Shown in pieces: positions 52,558 through 61,659 of a stretch of 64,000 nucleotides of DNA. This DNA comes from AC-51 sp963749895 (GTDB lineage: Bacteria > Actinomycetota > UBA4738 > HRBIN12): assembly GCA_963749895.1 (NCBI GenBank), contig CAVVOG010000001.1, forward strand, positions 434,001 to 498,000, in the 5' to 3' direction. A model generated the notes under the pieces. It ran no database searches and was not told where the DNA came from. It saw nothing but the letters and a program-made list of their open reading frames with translations. The translations under genes were made by a program, and so were the position numbers. How positions within the stretch are numbered: the stretch's first letter is position 1; each line of letters begins with the position of its first letter.

Positions 52558-54159
52558 TCAGGCCTGGCCGGCCTCGCGCTTAGCCGCCGTCCGACGCTCG
52601 GCCTCCAGGCGCTCGAGGTCGACGTCCTCGTAGCTCATGTACGTGAACGCGGCGCCGATCGCCGGGTGGACCCGCCCGATCTCTCGGTGCATCGCCTGCG
52701 CCACGCGCCGGTAGACCGGGTGCCCCTGCGGCGAGGATCGCAGCTCGGTCAGGTGCATCGCCTCGCGCGCGGTCATCTGCATCACGAAGCGGATCCGGTA
52801 CGCCATCGACACGGCGTACTGCGCGGCGTCGATCGATCCGCCGGCCGCGATCGCGTCGTGCGTCTCGCGCGAGACCTCCATGGCCCGGTCCCAGTCGGCA
52901 CGCAGTCCCGCCTCGTCGATCTCGGCCGGCACGTCGTAGCCGAACTCGGGCGTGAGCCGCTGCCACTCGATCGTGAGCGGGCGGTGCCGCTGGAGGTCGC
53001 GGAACGCGCCGAAGTCGCAGAGCACATCGAAGCGGTACTGCGTGCGCTCCCACGCCCGCCCCGGCTTGTGCCGCCGATTCGCCCGGTCGCCGACGCTCAC
53101 CGCGAGGATCTCGGCCCGCTGCTCGTCGCTCAGCCCGTCGACGACGCGCGCGAGCTGGTCGTCGGGCAGGCGCGAGTGTGCGTACAGGACCGCGCCGATC
53201 ACCTTGCGCTCGCCCTCGGGGTCGAAGTCGACCAGCGTGACCTCGTCGCGCGGCTCGGGCGCGACCCGGCCGACGAGCCGCTCGGACAGGGCCGCGGTGC
53301 GGTCGTGGACGTCCTGCCAGTACCCGGACCAGGCCACCCCGCGGTCCTCGACGTCGACGCGCTTGAGGAACTCGGGGATCACCTTGCGGAGCTCGACCTT
53401 CATCAGCTCGCCGTACTCACGCATCTCGGCGAGCGGGTGCTGGGCCAGGCGCATCAGGAGCTGCTCGTAGGACTGGCCCGTCGCGTAGATCCCCAGGTTC
53501 GACCGCGTCCCGGCGGGCAGCAGCATCCGCAGGGTGTCGCACGTCTTCGCCAGGATCGTCTGGCGGTACACGAAGTCGCTGTCGGCCGGGTCCTTCGGGA
53601 AGCGATCGCGGAACCACGGCTCCAACCGCTCGTACATCGAGCCGTACAGCGCGAACGTCTCGTCCAGGAACGCGCCGTAGCGCTCCTCGAGCTGCGTCCC
53701 CTCGATCTCGGGCGGGATCGTCGCGCGCCACCGGTCGCCGGGACGGTCGTCGTAGCGCATGTAGCGCGTCGACTGCTCGAGGTAGGCGGCCAGCCGCCCC
53801 CACTCGAGCGCCTTCGCCAGCAGCTGCGAGGACTGCTCGCACGCCAGGTGGACGCCGCCGAGCTGCGCGACCGAGTCGTCGCCGTACTCGACGAACACGC
53901 TGTCGTACAGCCGCTCGGCGCGCGCCCGCCCCGACGACGTGAGGCTGCCGCCGGGCTCGACGTCCTCGGCGAACTCGTCGAGGAACAGGCGCCGGAGCGA
54001 CTTCGTCGTCCGCGAGTACCGGGCGAACAACGCACCCTTCACCGCTTCAGGCAGGTTCGTGAGCGCGAACGCCGGCCCCTCGAGGTTCGAGAAGTGGGGT
54101 TCCAGGACGCGCCGCTCGTCGGGGGTGAACTCCTCGGTCACGTACCACATCGTCGTCAC
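52558..54159 (-). CDS. Two-domain ThyX-like protein (FAD-dependent thymidylate synthase family)
   Basis: The 533-residue protein consists of two ThyX-like halves. ThyX methylates dUMP using FAD and has the signature RHRxxSxNxxSxR. The first half shows AAYLEQSTRYMRY where the end of the motif is expected but lacks RHR; the second shows RDLQRHRPLTIEWQRLTPEFGY, with RHR but without the serines. TAREAMHLTELRSSPQGHP resembles the ThyX late segment. Long actinobacterial proteins of this type are annotated as thymidylate synthases, but activity is unproven with split motifs. It lies 4 bases after pknB. Confidence 0.75.
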   Translation of the reverse strand: MTTMWYVTEEFTPDERRVLEPHFSNLEGPAFALTNLPEAVKGALFARYSRTTKSLRRLFLDEFAEDVEPGGSLTSSGRARAERLYDSVFVEYGDDSVAQLGGVHLACEQSSQLLAKALEWGRLAAYLEQSTRYMRYDDRPGDRWRATIPPEIEGTQLEERYGAFLDETFALYGSMYERLEPWFRDRFPKDPADSDFVYRQTILAKTCDTLRMLLPAGTRSNLGIYATGQSYEQLLMRLAQHPLAEMREYGELMKVELRKVIPEFLKRVDVEDRGVAWSGYWQDVHDRTAALSERLVGRVAPEPRDEVTLVDFDPEGERKVIGAVLYAHSRLPDDQLARVVDGLSDEQRAEILAVSVGDRANRRHKPGRAWERTQYRFDVLCDFGAFRDLQRHRPLTIEWQRLTPEFGYDVPAEIDEAGLRADWDRAMEVSRETHDAIAAGGSIDAAQYAVSMAYRIRFVMQMTAREAMHLTELRSSPQGHPVYRRVAQAMHREIGRVHPAIGAAFTYMSYEDVDLERLEAERRTAAKREAGQA

Positions 54160-54163
54160 CGCC

Positions 54164-55852
54164 TCATGGCGTCGGGCTGGGCGACTCGGTGGGGGCCGGT
54201 TCCTCGCCGAGCGACAGCGTCACGGTCCCTCCCGCCGGCACCGACGAGCCGGACGCCGGGGTCTGCGCGGCCACGAAGTTCGTGTTCGGACACTGCGGCA
54301 GGACCGGCGCAGGCTCTCCGAGGACGGCGGTCAGCCCGAGCTGCCGGAGCTCGGAGTTCGCCCGACCGAACGTGAGGCAGGTGTAGTCGCCGATCGTGAC
54401 CGACGCCGGGCCCGAGGCCACCACCACGTCCACGAGGGTCGTCGTGGGATCGACCTCCTCGCCGGGCGCCGGGACCTGCGAGATCACCTCGCCCACCGCG
54501 AAGTCGTCGCTCGCCTCCTCGCTCCGCCGGCCCAGGATCAACCCGAGCCTGTCCAGCTCGGCCTGCGCCTCGGGGATCGTCATCCCGGTCAGGTCGGGGA
54601 CCTCCACCAACTCGAGCTCGGCAGCGACCGTCAGCGTCACCTCGTCACCTTCCCGGACCTCGGTGTCGGGTCGGGGGTTCTGCGCCACCACGGTGCCGGG
54701 TGGCTCCTCGTCGGTCTGGCGCTTCTTCGGCGGATCGACGACCACGAGCCCCTGTTCCTCGAGGAACGCCTTCGCGTCCTCGTAGGTCTGGCCGATCACG
54801 CGGGGCATCCCGAACGGCACCGGCTCGTCGTCGTCGGCGAGGCTCTGCGCCAGCAGGTACCCGGCGCCGCCCAGGACCGCGACGACCAAGATCCCGATCA
54901 GCACGCCGAGCCAGACCTTCCTGGAGGAGCCCTCCGGCTCGGGCGGCGGCATCACCTGGGTCTCCTGGGGGCGGGCGATCACCTGCGTGGCCGCCGCGGC
55001 GCCCGCCGGCATCAGCGGCGTGGCGTCGGGATCCTGGCCTTGGCGGACGCGCTCGAGATCGGCGATGAACGCCTCCGCGGACGGGTAGCGGTTCGCGGGG
55101 TTCTTCGCGAGCGCCTTCATCACGACCGCATCCAGTCGCGGAGGGACGTCCGGGTTCGCCTGCGAGGGCGGGACCGGGGCCTCGTTCACCTGCTTGTACG
55201 CGATCGCCACCGGCGAGTCGCCGGTGAACGGGGGGCGCCCCGTCAGCAGCTCGTACAGCACGACCCCCAGCGAGTAGAGGTCCGAGCGTGCATCGACGGG
55301 CTGGCCCTGCGCCTGCTCCGGCGACAGGTACGTCGGCGTGCCCAGCACCGACGACGTCTGAGGCGCCGTCTCGACGGTCTGCAGCCGGGCGATGCCGAAG
55401 TCCATGACCTTGACGGCGCCGTCACGGGTGACCATGACGTTCGCGGGCTTGATGTCGCGGTGGACGATGCCCTGTCCGTGGGCGAGGGCGAGTGCGGCCG
55501 CGATCTTCTCCGTCAGTTCCACCGCCTGCGTCGGGCTCACCCGCTTGCCGGCGCTGAGGAACTCGGCCAGCGTCCGGCCCTCGACGAACTCCATCACGAT
55601 GTACTGCACGTCGCCGTCGGCCCCCGTGTCGTACACGCCGACGATCGAGGGATCGTTCAGTCGCGCGGCCGCTTGCGCCTCGCGTCGGAACCGCGCCAGG
55701 AACCCGGCGTCGCGGGCGAACTGAGGCAGGAGGACCTTGATCGCGACGGTCCGGTTCAAGACCGGGTCGAATCCCCGGTAGACCTCCGCCATGCCGCCTT
55801 CGCCGATCCGCGCCTCGACGCGGTACCGGTCGCTCAGGACCGAGCGATCCAC
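54164..55852 (-). CDS. pknB: Ser/Thr protein kinase with PASTA domains
   Basis: The 562-residue kinase has an N-terminal catalytic domain (IGEGGMAEVYRG, AIKVLLP, IVHRDIKPANVM, VMDFGIAR, GTPTYLSPEQ), a linker, one membrane segment at about residues 315-340, and three extracytoplasmic PASTA domains of about 65 residues. PASTA domains bind muropeptides or lipid II, and PknB-type kinases coordinate cell-wall synthesis and division. The cognate phosphatase (pstP) and FHA-domain substrates are upstream in the same operon. The C-terminus has a Pro/Ser-rich tail. Confidence 0.96.
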   Translation of the reverse strand: MDRSVLSDRYRVEARIGEGGMAEVYRGFDPVLNRTVAIKVLLPQFARDAGFLARFRREAQAAARLNDPSIVGVYDTGADGDVQYIVMEFVEGRTLAEFLSAGKRVSPTQAVELTEKIAAALALAHGQGIVHRDIKPANVMVTRDGAVKVMDFGIARLQTVETAPQTSSVLGTPTYLSPEQAQGQPVDARSDLYSLGVVLYELLTGRPPFTGDSPVAIAYKQVNEAPVPPSQANPDVPPRLDAVVMKALAKNPANRYPSAEAFIADLERVRQGQDPDATPLMPAGAAAATQVIARPQETQVMPPPEPEGSSRKVWLGVLIGILVVAVLGGAGYLLAQSLADDDEPVPFGMPRVIGQTYEDAKAFLEEQGLVVVDPPKKRQTDEEPPGTVVAQNPRPDTEVREGDEVTLTVAAELELVEVPDLTGMTIPEAQAELDRLGLILGRRSEEASDDFAVGEVISQVPAPGEEVDPTTTLVDVVVASGPASVTIGDYTCLTFGRANSELRQLGLTAVLGEPAPVLPQCPNTNFVAAQTPASGSSVPAGGTVTLSLGEEPAPTESPSPTP

Positions 55853-55890
55853 CGTTGCCGACCTCCCGTCACCGTCACCTCACAGGTCCG

Positions 55891-57411
55891 TCATACACCC
55901 AGGTACGCCTCGATCACGGCCTTCGCGACCGGCGCCGCCACGCGGCCGCCCGTCGCTTCGTTCCCCAGGTCGCCACCGTCCAGCACGATAACGGTTACGA
56001 CGATCGCCGGGTCCTGCGTGGGACCGGCCGGGGCGAACGCCGTGAACCAGGCGTTCGGCGGCCGACCCTCGCCGTTCGTCGCGGTCCCGGTCTTGCCGGC
56101 CACCATCACGCCGGGGATCTGCGCGGCGGTCCCCGTCCCGGACTCGACGACCGAGACCATCATCTGGCGCATCGTCTCGGCGGTCGTCGTCGACACGGGT
56201 CGGCCGAACTCGTCGGGACCGAACTCCCGCACCGCCCGGCCCTGCGCGTCGCGCACCTCCGTCACGATCCGAGGCCGCATCATCGCCCCGCCGTTCGCGA
56301 TCGCGGAGGTGACCAGCGCCATGTGCAGCGGGTTCATCAGGACGTTGTCCAGCCCCACGCCCGAGTAGGCGAGCGCGGGCGTCCGCTGGTCGAAGTAGGG
56401 AGGCTCGGGGAACCGCCCGCTCTCGAAGGGCAGCTCGAACGCGATCGGCGGGTCGTCGCACCCGGTGCGCTCCGGCGGCAGGGTCGGGCACGCCCCGAAC
56501 TCGAACGCCTGCGTCGAGAAACGGTCGGCCCCGAGCTCGAGCGCGATCTCCCCGAACGTCACGTTGCACGACTCCTTGAACGCCTCGGCCATCGTGACGG
56601 TCTTCGTGCCGCCGTTGCACAGGGACCCCCCGAAGTTCTCCAGGTCGTCGTCGGTGGTCGGCAGGTCGAGCACCCGGGGGTTCGGCCACTCCTCCTCGGG
56701 TCCGTACCCGTTCTGCAGGGCCGCCGACGCGGTCACGAGCTTGAACGTCGACCCCGGCAGGTAGAGCTCCTGCGAGGCCTTCGACAGCAGCGGCTTCTCG
56801 GGGTCGTCGTTCAGCGCCTCCCAGGCCGCTTCCATGTCGTCGTTCGTCCCCTCCACGAGGCGGTTCGGGTCGTAGCCGGGGTTCGACCAGAAGGCGAGGA
56901 GGTCGCCGGTGGCGGGGTCGAGCGCCACGACCGCCCCGCGCTGAGCGCCCAGCGCCTCGGCGGCGGCGAGCTGCAACCGGGGGACGATCGTCGTGAACAC
57001 CGACCCGCCCACCTTCGGCCGGCCCAAGATCAGGTCGGTGAGGTTCGAGGCGGCGAACTCCGGCGCGGTGCCGGCCAGGTACGTGTTCATCGACTGCTCG
57101 AGCCCCGAGCGCCCGTAGACGCGCGAGTAGTAGCCGGTGACGTGACCGAAGAGCACACCGCGCGGGTACCGCCGCTCGAACCGGTAGACGGCGCCCTCGG
57201 GCGCCTCGACGCTCTCGGCCATCGGCGACCCGTCGGCGGCCAGGATCCGGCCCCGCTGGGTCTGGTACTCGGCGCGCAGCTGACGGGCGAAGTTGCCCGG
57301 CTGGTTCGCGATCCGGTCGGCCGCGAAGACCTGCACGTACGCGACCTGCGCGAACAGCATCGAGAAGAGCACGACGAACGTGATCCCGAGCCGACGGATC
57401 GCCCTATCCAC
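55891..57411 (-). CDS. pbpA: Penicillin-binding transpeptidase (PbpA type)
   Basis: The 506-residue class B penicillin-binding protein has an N-terminal anchor (LGITFVVLFSMLFAQVAYVQV) and a transpeptidase domain with the SxxK serine in LPGSTFKLV, the SxN motif in ESCNVTF and KTG in VAGKTGTA. It cross-links peptidoglycan together with RodA, encoded just upstream with an 8-base overlap. Length and order match actinobacterial pbpA. Confidence 0.95.
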   Translation of the reverse strand: MDRAIRRLGITFVVLFSMLFAQVAYVQVFAADRIANQPGNFARQLRAEYQTQRGRILAADGSPMAESVEAPEGAVYRFERRYPRGVLFGHVTGYYSRVYGRSGLEQSMNTYLAGTAPEFAASNLTDLILGRPKVGGSVFTTIVPRLQLAAAEALGAQRGAVVALDPATGDLLAFWSNPGYDPNRLVEGTNDDMEAAWEALNDDPEKPLLSKASQELYLPGSTFKLVTASAALQNGYGPEEEWPNPRVLDLPTTDDDLENFGGSLCNGGTKTVTMAEAFKESCNVTFGEIALELGADRFSTQAFEFGACPTLPPERTGCDDPPIAFELPFESGRFPEPPYFDQRTPALAYSGVGLDNVLMNPLHMALVTSAIANGGAMMRPRIVTEVRDAQGRAVREFGPDEFGRPVSTTTAETMRQMMVSVVESGTGTAAQIPGVMVAGKTGTATNGEGRPPNAWFTAFAPAGPTQDPAIVVTVIVLDGGDLGNEATGGRVAAPVAKAVIEAYLGV

Positions 57412-58717
57412 GGCTCCTCCGAACGAACGGGCCCGCCGAGACCCGGATCAGCAGCGCGATCATCACGAAGGTCGCGACGCGGCTCGTGCCTCCGTACGAC
57501 ACGAGGGGGAGCGGCACCCCGGTCAGGGGGATCAGCCGGAGCACCCCGCCGGCGATCACGAACACCTGCAGCCCGAGCAGCGTCGTCAGCCCGACGGCCA
57601 GCAGCTTCTCGAAGGCGTCGTGGCGTTCGACCGCCACGCGCAGGCCTCGCCCGACGAGCACGAGGTACAGGAGCAGGAGCGCCGAGACGCCGAGCATCCC
57701 GAGCTCCTCGCCGAAGGCCGCCAGGATGAAGTCGCTGGCCACGTACGGCACGAAGGTCGGCGACCCGAGCCCCAGACCCGTGCCGACCATCCCGCCGCTG
57801 GCCATCCCGAACCACCCCTGCGCGAGCTGGAAGCCCTCGTCGTCGACGAATGCCGGATCGAGCGCGTGGAGCCATGCATCGACGCGCACCTGGATGTGCG
57901 GGAAGGCGAGCCACCCGAGGTAGGCGCCCAGGGCGAACAGCAGGAGCCCGATCACGAGGTAGCTCGCCCGCCCCGTCGCGACCCACAGCATCACGGCGAA
58001 GACCGCGAACAGCAGCAGCGACGCGCCCATGTCCCGCTCCAGGAACAGGATCGCCATCGACGTTCCCCACGCGAGCAGCAGCGGTCCCAGGTCCTTGGGA
58101 CGTGGCATCCCGAACTTGCCGACCCCCTCGGTGAGCAGCTCCCGGCGCTGCGACAGGTACGAGGCCAGGAACACGACGATCAACAGGCGCCCGATCTCGG
58201 CCGGCTGGAACTGGACGAACCCGAGGTTCACCCACAGCTTCGCGCCGTTGACCTCGAACCCGAGTCCCGGGACGACCGGGAGCAGCAACAGGACGAGCCC
58301 TGCGAGTCCGATCGTGTACGTGTAGCGGTCGAGTCGCCGGACGTCACGGACCAGCGCGAGCGCCGCGACCAGGAACGCGAGGCCGATCAGGAGCCACACC
58401 GCCTGGTTCTGGGCGATGTCGGGGCGACCCCGCTCGTTCATCAGCCGGTAGATCATCGCGGTGCCGATCCCACCGAGGGCGACCGCGGTCGGGTACAGGA
58501 CCGGGTCGGCACCGGGCGCGAGGAACCGGATCGCACCCCAACCGGCCGCCGCCGCGACCACGGAGGCGACCGCGAGGATCGGCAGGTCGTCCGGGAGCGC
58601 CTCGTCGAGGGCGAGGCCTTGCAGGGCGTAGGCCAGGAGCGCGGCGGCGAGCCCGATCAGGAGCAGCCACAGACCGGAGCTCGCCCGGCGCGCCCGACCC
58701 GCCGGGGCGCTGCTCAC
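57404..58717 (-). CDS. rodA: SEDS glycosyltransferase RodA/FtsW family
   Basis: The 437-residue polytopic protein has 10-12 membrane segments and the SEDS pattern: NGAKLWVNLGFVQFQPAEIGRL, ERDMGASLLLF, FGEELGMLG, and PLTGVPLPLVSYGGTS. SEDS proteins polymerise lipid II into glycan strands. GTG 58717 overlaps the pstP stop by 4 bases; the longer frame upstream is only a pstP shadow. It partners with PbpA downstream. Confidence 0.95.
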   Translation of the reverse strand: MSSAPAGRARRASSGLWLLLIGLAAALLAYALQGLALDEALPDDLPILAVASVVAAAAGWGAIRFLAPGADPVLYPTAVALGGIGTAMIYRLMNERGRPDIAQNQAVWLLIGLAFLVAALALVRDVRRLDRYTYTIGLAGLVLLLLPVVPGLGFEVNGAKLWVNLGFVQFQPAEIGRLLIVVFLASYLSQRRELLTEGVGKFGMPRPKDLGPLLLAWGTSMAILFLERDMGASLLLFAVFAVMLWVATGRASYLVIGLLLFALGAYLGWLAFPHIQVRVDAWLHALDPAFVDDEGFQLAQGWFGMASGGMVGTGLGLGSPTFVPYVASDFILAAFGEELGMLGVSALLLLYLVLVGRGLRVAVERHDAFEKLLAVGLTTLLGLQVFVIAGGVLRLIPLTGVPLPLVSYGGTSRVATFVMIALLIRVSAGPFVRRSRG

Positions 58718-59823
58718 GACGGATCGCCCCCGCCCGCACCCTCTCGCGCCTGGCGGCGCAGGTCCTGACGCATCTGGTCGACGATCGCGAGCGCGTCCTC
58801 GCGCGAGTCCGCGTTGATCCCGTCGGCCAGGCTCGCGTACAGGGGGAGCGCGGCGACGTCGGCCGCCGACAGACCCGTCTCGACGTCGACCTGTGACAGG
58901 TCGTAGCCGAGGATCGTCGCGGGGATCCCCTGGTAGACGGCGACGTGACCGTTCGCCTCGCCCACGTACCACCGCCCGTCGAGCCAGGCCCGGAACCCCG
59001 TGAACGCGGCGAGCAGGGCCACGACCACGATCACCGCGGCGACGATCCAGCGCCAGGGGCGCCGCGACGGCGGGGCCTCCGGCTCCGGCGTGCCGATCGC
59101 CTCGGGAGATGCGACGACGCCGTCGCCCTCGACGACGTCGAGCACGACGACCGTGATGTTGTCCAGGCCGCCCGCGCGGTTCGCGGCCCGGACCAGGCGT
59201 TCGGCGGCCTCCTGCGGCCGGGGCTCCGCTTCGAGGATCGCCTGGACCTGGTCCTCGGTGACCATCCCGGTCAGGCCGTCGCTGCAGAGCAGGAGCCGGT
59301 CCCCTTCCAGAAGGCCGACGTCCTGCTGGTCGAGGTCGATCGCGGGTTCGGTCCCCAGGACACGGAGCAGCACGTTGCGGTGCGGGTGGACGTCGGCCTC
59401 CTCGGGACTGATCTCACCGGCCTTCACCATCCGGTTCACCAAGGTGTGGTCCTCGGTGAGCTGCCGCAGCGCGCCGGCCCGCAGCAGGTAGGCGCGAGAG
59501 TCCCCGACGTGCACGAGATGGGCGCCGTTCGTCCCGATCAACGCGGCGGTCAGCGTGGTGCCCATCCCGGTGACCTCGCTGTCTTCCGCCGACCGGGCGA
59601 AGACGACCCGGTTCGCCTGCTGGACCTGCTCGGCGAGCGTGCCGCGTCCCTCTTGGAACAGCGTTTCGACGGTCTCGAGGGCGAGCTGCGACGCGACCTC
59701 GCCCCCGCGGTGTCCGCCCATCCCGTCGGCGACCGCGTACAGCGGCGGCTCGACCAGGTACGAGTCCTCGTTCGCCTCGCGGACCCGCCCGATGTCGGTC
59801 GCGACCCCGGCTTCGATCCTCAT
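58714..59823 (-). CDS. pstP: PP2C-type Ser/Thr protein phosphatase
   Basis: The 369-residue protein has an N-terminal PP2C domain (about residues 1-235) with metal-binding aspartates in REANEDSYLV, VADGMGGHRGG, LLLCSDGLTGMV and GGLDNITVVV. One membrane segment follows at about 265-285, with a short outer domain. It dephosphorylates PknB and its substrates. The gene overlaps rodA by 4 bases and the upstream FHA gene by 4 bases. Confidence 0.96.
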   Translation of the reverse strand: MRIEAGVATDIGRVREANEDSYLVEPPLYAVADGMGGHRGGEVASQLALETVETLFQEGRGTLAEQVQQANRVVFARSAEDSEVTGMGTTLTAALIGTNGAHLVHVGDSRAYLLRAGALRQLTEDHTLVNRMVKAGEISPEEADVHPHRNVLLRVLGTEPAIDLDQQDVGLLEGDRLLLCSDGLTGMVTEDQVQAILEAEPRPQEAAERLVRAANRAGGLDNITVVVLDVVEGDGVVASPEAIGTPEPEAPPSRRPWRWIVAAVIVVVALLAAFTGFRAWLDGRWYVGEANGHVAVYQGIPATILGYDLSQVDVETGLSAADVAALPLYASLADGINADSREDALAIVDQMRQDLRRQAREGAGGGDPS

Positions 59824-60290
59824 GTCCGCAGCTCCAGGACGGTGGTGCCCACCCGGATCCTGTCACCCCGGGTGAGCATCGCGGGCGCCGCCAGCCGCTG
59901 TTCGTTCACGTACGTGCCGTTCGTGGATCCGAGGTCTTCGACGTACCAAGCGCCGTCCTTGCCGAAGACCCGCGCGTGCTGCTGCGACGCGTAGGTGTCG
60001 TCGATCCGTAGCTCGCACTCGGGCGCGCGTCCGATCGTGGTGCTCGCCTCGATCCGGACCAGCCGCGGCTTGCCGCCCTCGGGAGGGAAGACCGCCAGCG
60101 AGGCGATGAGGGGGACCGTCGCGCCCGTCTTCGCCGGCGCCCCGCCGCGAGCCGAGGCTGGCACGCCCTGGTCGACGTTGAGTCCCCGGATCACCCAGCG
60201 CATCGCACGCCACACGAACAGGAACAGCAGCGCCAGGAGCCCGTACTTCAGGGCGGACAACGCGAACGGTTCGACCCCGGCGGCGAGCAC
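59820..60290 (-). CDS. fhaB: FHA-domain membrane protein (FhaB-like)
   Basis: The 156-residue protein has an N-terminal membrane segment (about residues 12-30) and a C-terminal FHA domain binding phosphothreonine: TIGRAPECELRIDD, SQQHARVF and LGSTNGTYVNEQ. It is the FhaB/FipA position homologue in mycobacteria, a link between PknB signalling and division proteins. It is in the pkn operon, 3 bases after the next FHA gene. Confidence 0.92.
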   Translation of the reverse strand: MLAAGVEPFALSALKYGLLALLFLFVWRAMRWVIRGLNVDQGVPASARGGAPAKTGATVPLIASLAVFPPEGGKPRLVRIEASTTIGRAPECELRIDDTYASQQHARVFGKDGAWYVEDLGSTNGTYVNEQRLAAPAMLTRGDRIRVGTTVLELRT

Positions 60291-60293
60291 GGC

Positions 60294-60992
60294 TCAGCCC
60301 CTCCGGAACTCGAGCAGCGTCGTCCCGATCGTGATCCGGTCGCCGTCGCCCAGGGCGCGGGTCTGGATCTGCTGGCCGTTGAGCTTCGTCCCGTTCGTCG
60401 AGCCGAGGTCGGTCAGGACCGCCTCGCCGTCCTTCACGCGGATCTGGGCGTGGCGACGAGACGCCCCCTTGTCGGTGAGCACGACGTCGCAGTCGGTCAT
60501 CCGTCCGATCGTGACGAGCTCCTTGTCGAGCGGGACGTCGCGAGGCCCGTCCTCCCCGTGGACGACCAGGCGGGCGGGGCCGCTCACCGCGGCGGCGACC
60601 GCGGCGGGCGAGACCTTCTCGTCGCCCTCGGCGAGGGATGCCTCCACCTGCAGGTCGCCCTTGCGGAGCCCCTCATCGACGAAGAACGCGATCTCGGGAG
60701 GCCCCACGAGCCCCCAGCCCCGCTCGGCGGCGTTCTCCAGCACGACCCGCTTCAGCTCGGCGATCAGCGCGCTCTCGATCTGCTGGAAACGCGGTGCATC
60801 CTCGCTCGACAGCGAGACCTCGAACCGGTTCGGCGCCCAGACCTCGTCGATCGCGACCTGCTTGCCGTCGTCCATCTCGCGGACGACCCGCTTCGCGATC
60901 TCGACCGGCTGGACCCCGCTGCGGAACGCCTTCGAGAAGAGGCCTTCCACGAGGCCCCCCAGTCGGCGTTCGAAGTCACGGAGGTTCGGCAT
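60294..60992 (-). CDS. fhaA: DUF3662 and FHA-domain protein (FhaA-like)
   Basis: The 232-residue protein has the DUF3662 N-terminal domain (RDFERRLGGLVEGLFSKAF, then QPVEIAKRVVREMDDGKQV) and a C-terminal FHA domain (TIGRMTDCDVVL, SRRHAQIR, LGSTNGTKLNG). The long disordered linker of mycobacterial FhaA is nearly absent. FhaA is a phosphopeptide-binding substrate of PknB that acts in cell-wall growth. It is the first gene of the operon. Confidence 0.95.
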   Translation of the reverse strand: MPNLRDFERRLGGLVEGLFSKAFRSGVQPVEIAKRVVREMDDGKQVAIDEVWAPNRFEVSLSSEDAPRFQQIESALIAELKRVVLENAAERGWGLVGPPEIAFFVDEGLRKGDLQVEASLAEGDEKVSPAAVAAAVSGPARLVVHGEDGPRDVPLDKELVTIGRMTDCDVVLTDKGASRRHAQIRVKDGEAVLTDLGSTNGTKLNGQQIQTRALGDGDRITIGTTLLEFRRG

Positions 60993-61041
60993 CGGCGCGT
61001 GCGCGCGGCTCTCCGCGCGGTCGCGCCCATCCTACCCCCGG

Positions 61042-61383
61042 TCAGGAGCCGGGCTCGGCGTCCGGATGTGTCGTTCGTTCGACGGCGGCCGTCGCCTCCC
61101 ACGAGGTTCGGGGCGTCTCCCACAGCGGGCTCGCGAACCCGTAGCGGTCGTCGTCGGGCAGCCGGCGCCAGCGCCACTCCCGGATCTCCCAGTAGGTCCG
61201 ACGCGCGAACACCAGGACGAGGATCGCGAGCAGGAACCGGAGCGTCGCCTGCGGCTCGATCCCATAGGTGCCGCTGATCAGCCCGACCGTGCCGGCCAGG
61301 GTCCAGCCGATCAGACCGCCGATCCCGACCAGCATCAGGTCGCGCATCAGCTGGTCGAAGTCGATGCCTGCCCGCTCCGCCAT
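61042..61383 (-). CDS. Small two-segment membrane protein of unknown function
   Basis: The 113-residue protein has two hydrophobic segments (MLVGIGGLIGWTLAGTVGL and ATLRFLLAILVLVFARR) and a polar, tryptophan-rich cytoplasmic C-terminus (WEIREWRWRRLPDDDRYG). I recognise no family. ATG 61383 is favoured over ATG 61389, because GGAGGAGGG would otherwise touch the start. It lies upstream of fhaA on the same strand and may be transcribed with it. Confidence 0.6.
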   Translation of the reverse strand: MAERAGIDFDQLMRDLMLVGIGGLIGWTLAGTVGLISGTYGIEPQATLRFLLAILVLVFARRTYWEIREWRWRRLPDDDRYGFASPLWETPRTSWEATAAVERTTHPDAEPGS

Positions 61384-61541
61384 GTGCATCCCTCCTCCGT
61401 GGACGATCCTCCGACGCCTGACCGAGGTATCGGCCCCATCGCGCCCACGGCGCACCGGTCGTCGGTCGGTCGCCCGTATCCCCCGCGCAGGGGACGGCGA
61501 CCGTCGCGAAGGGGCCGCTGCTACCATCCCTGACGCGTCAC

Positions 61542-61625
61542 GGGCGAGTGGCGGAATTGGCAGACGCGCACGGTTCAGGTCCGTGTGTCCGAAAGGACGT
61601 GGGGGTTCAACTCCCCCCTCGCCCA
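61542..61625 (+). tRNA. tRNA-Leu (anticodon CAG)
   Basis: The 84-base class II tRNA has acceptor stem GGGCGAG/CTCGCCC with discriminator A, anticodon stem CACGG/CCGTG around TTCAGGT (anticodon CAG), a long variable arm as expected for leucine, and T-arm GGTTCAACTCC. It is divergent from the FHA operon. A leucine tRNA next to fhaA is, as I recall, also found in mycobacteria. Confidence 0.97.
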
Positions 61626-61659
61626 CCGGTTCTGTGACCCAGGTGAGCCTCGACGGTGG

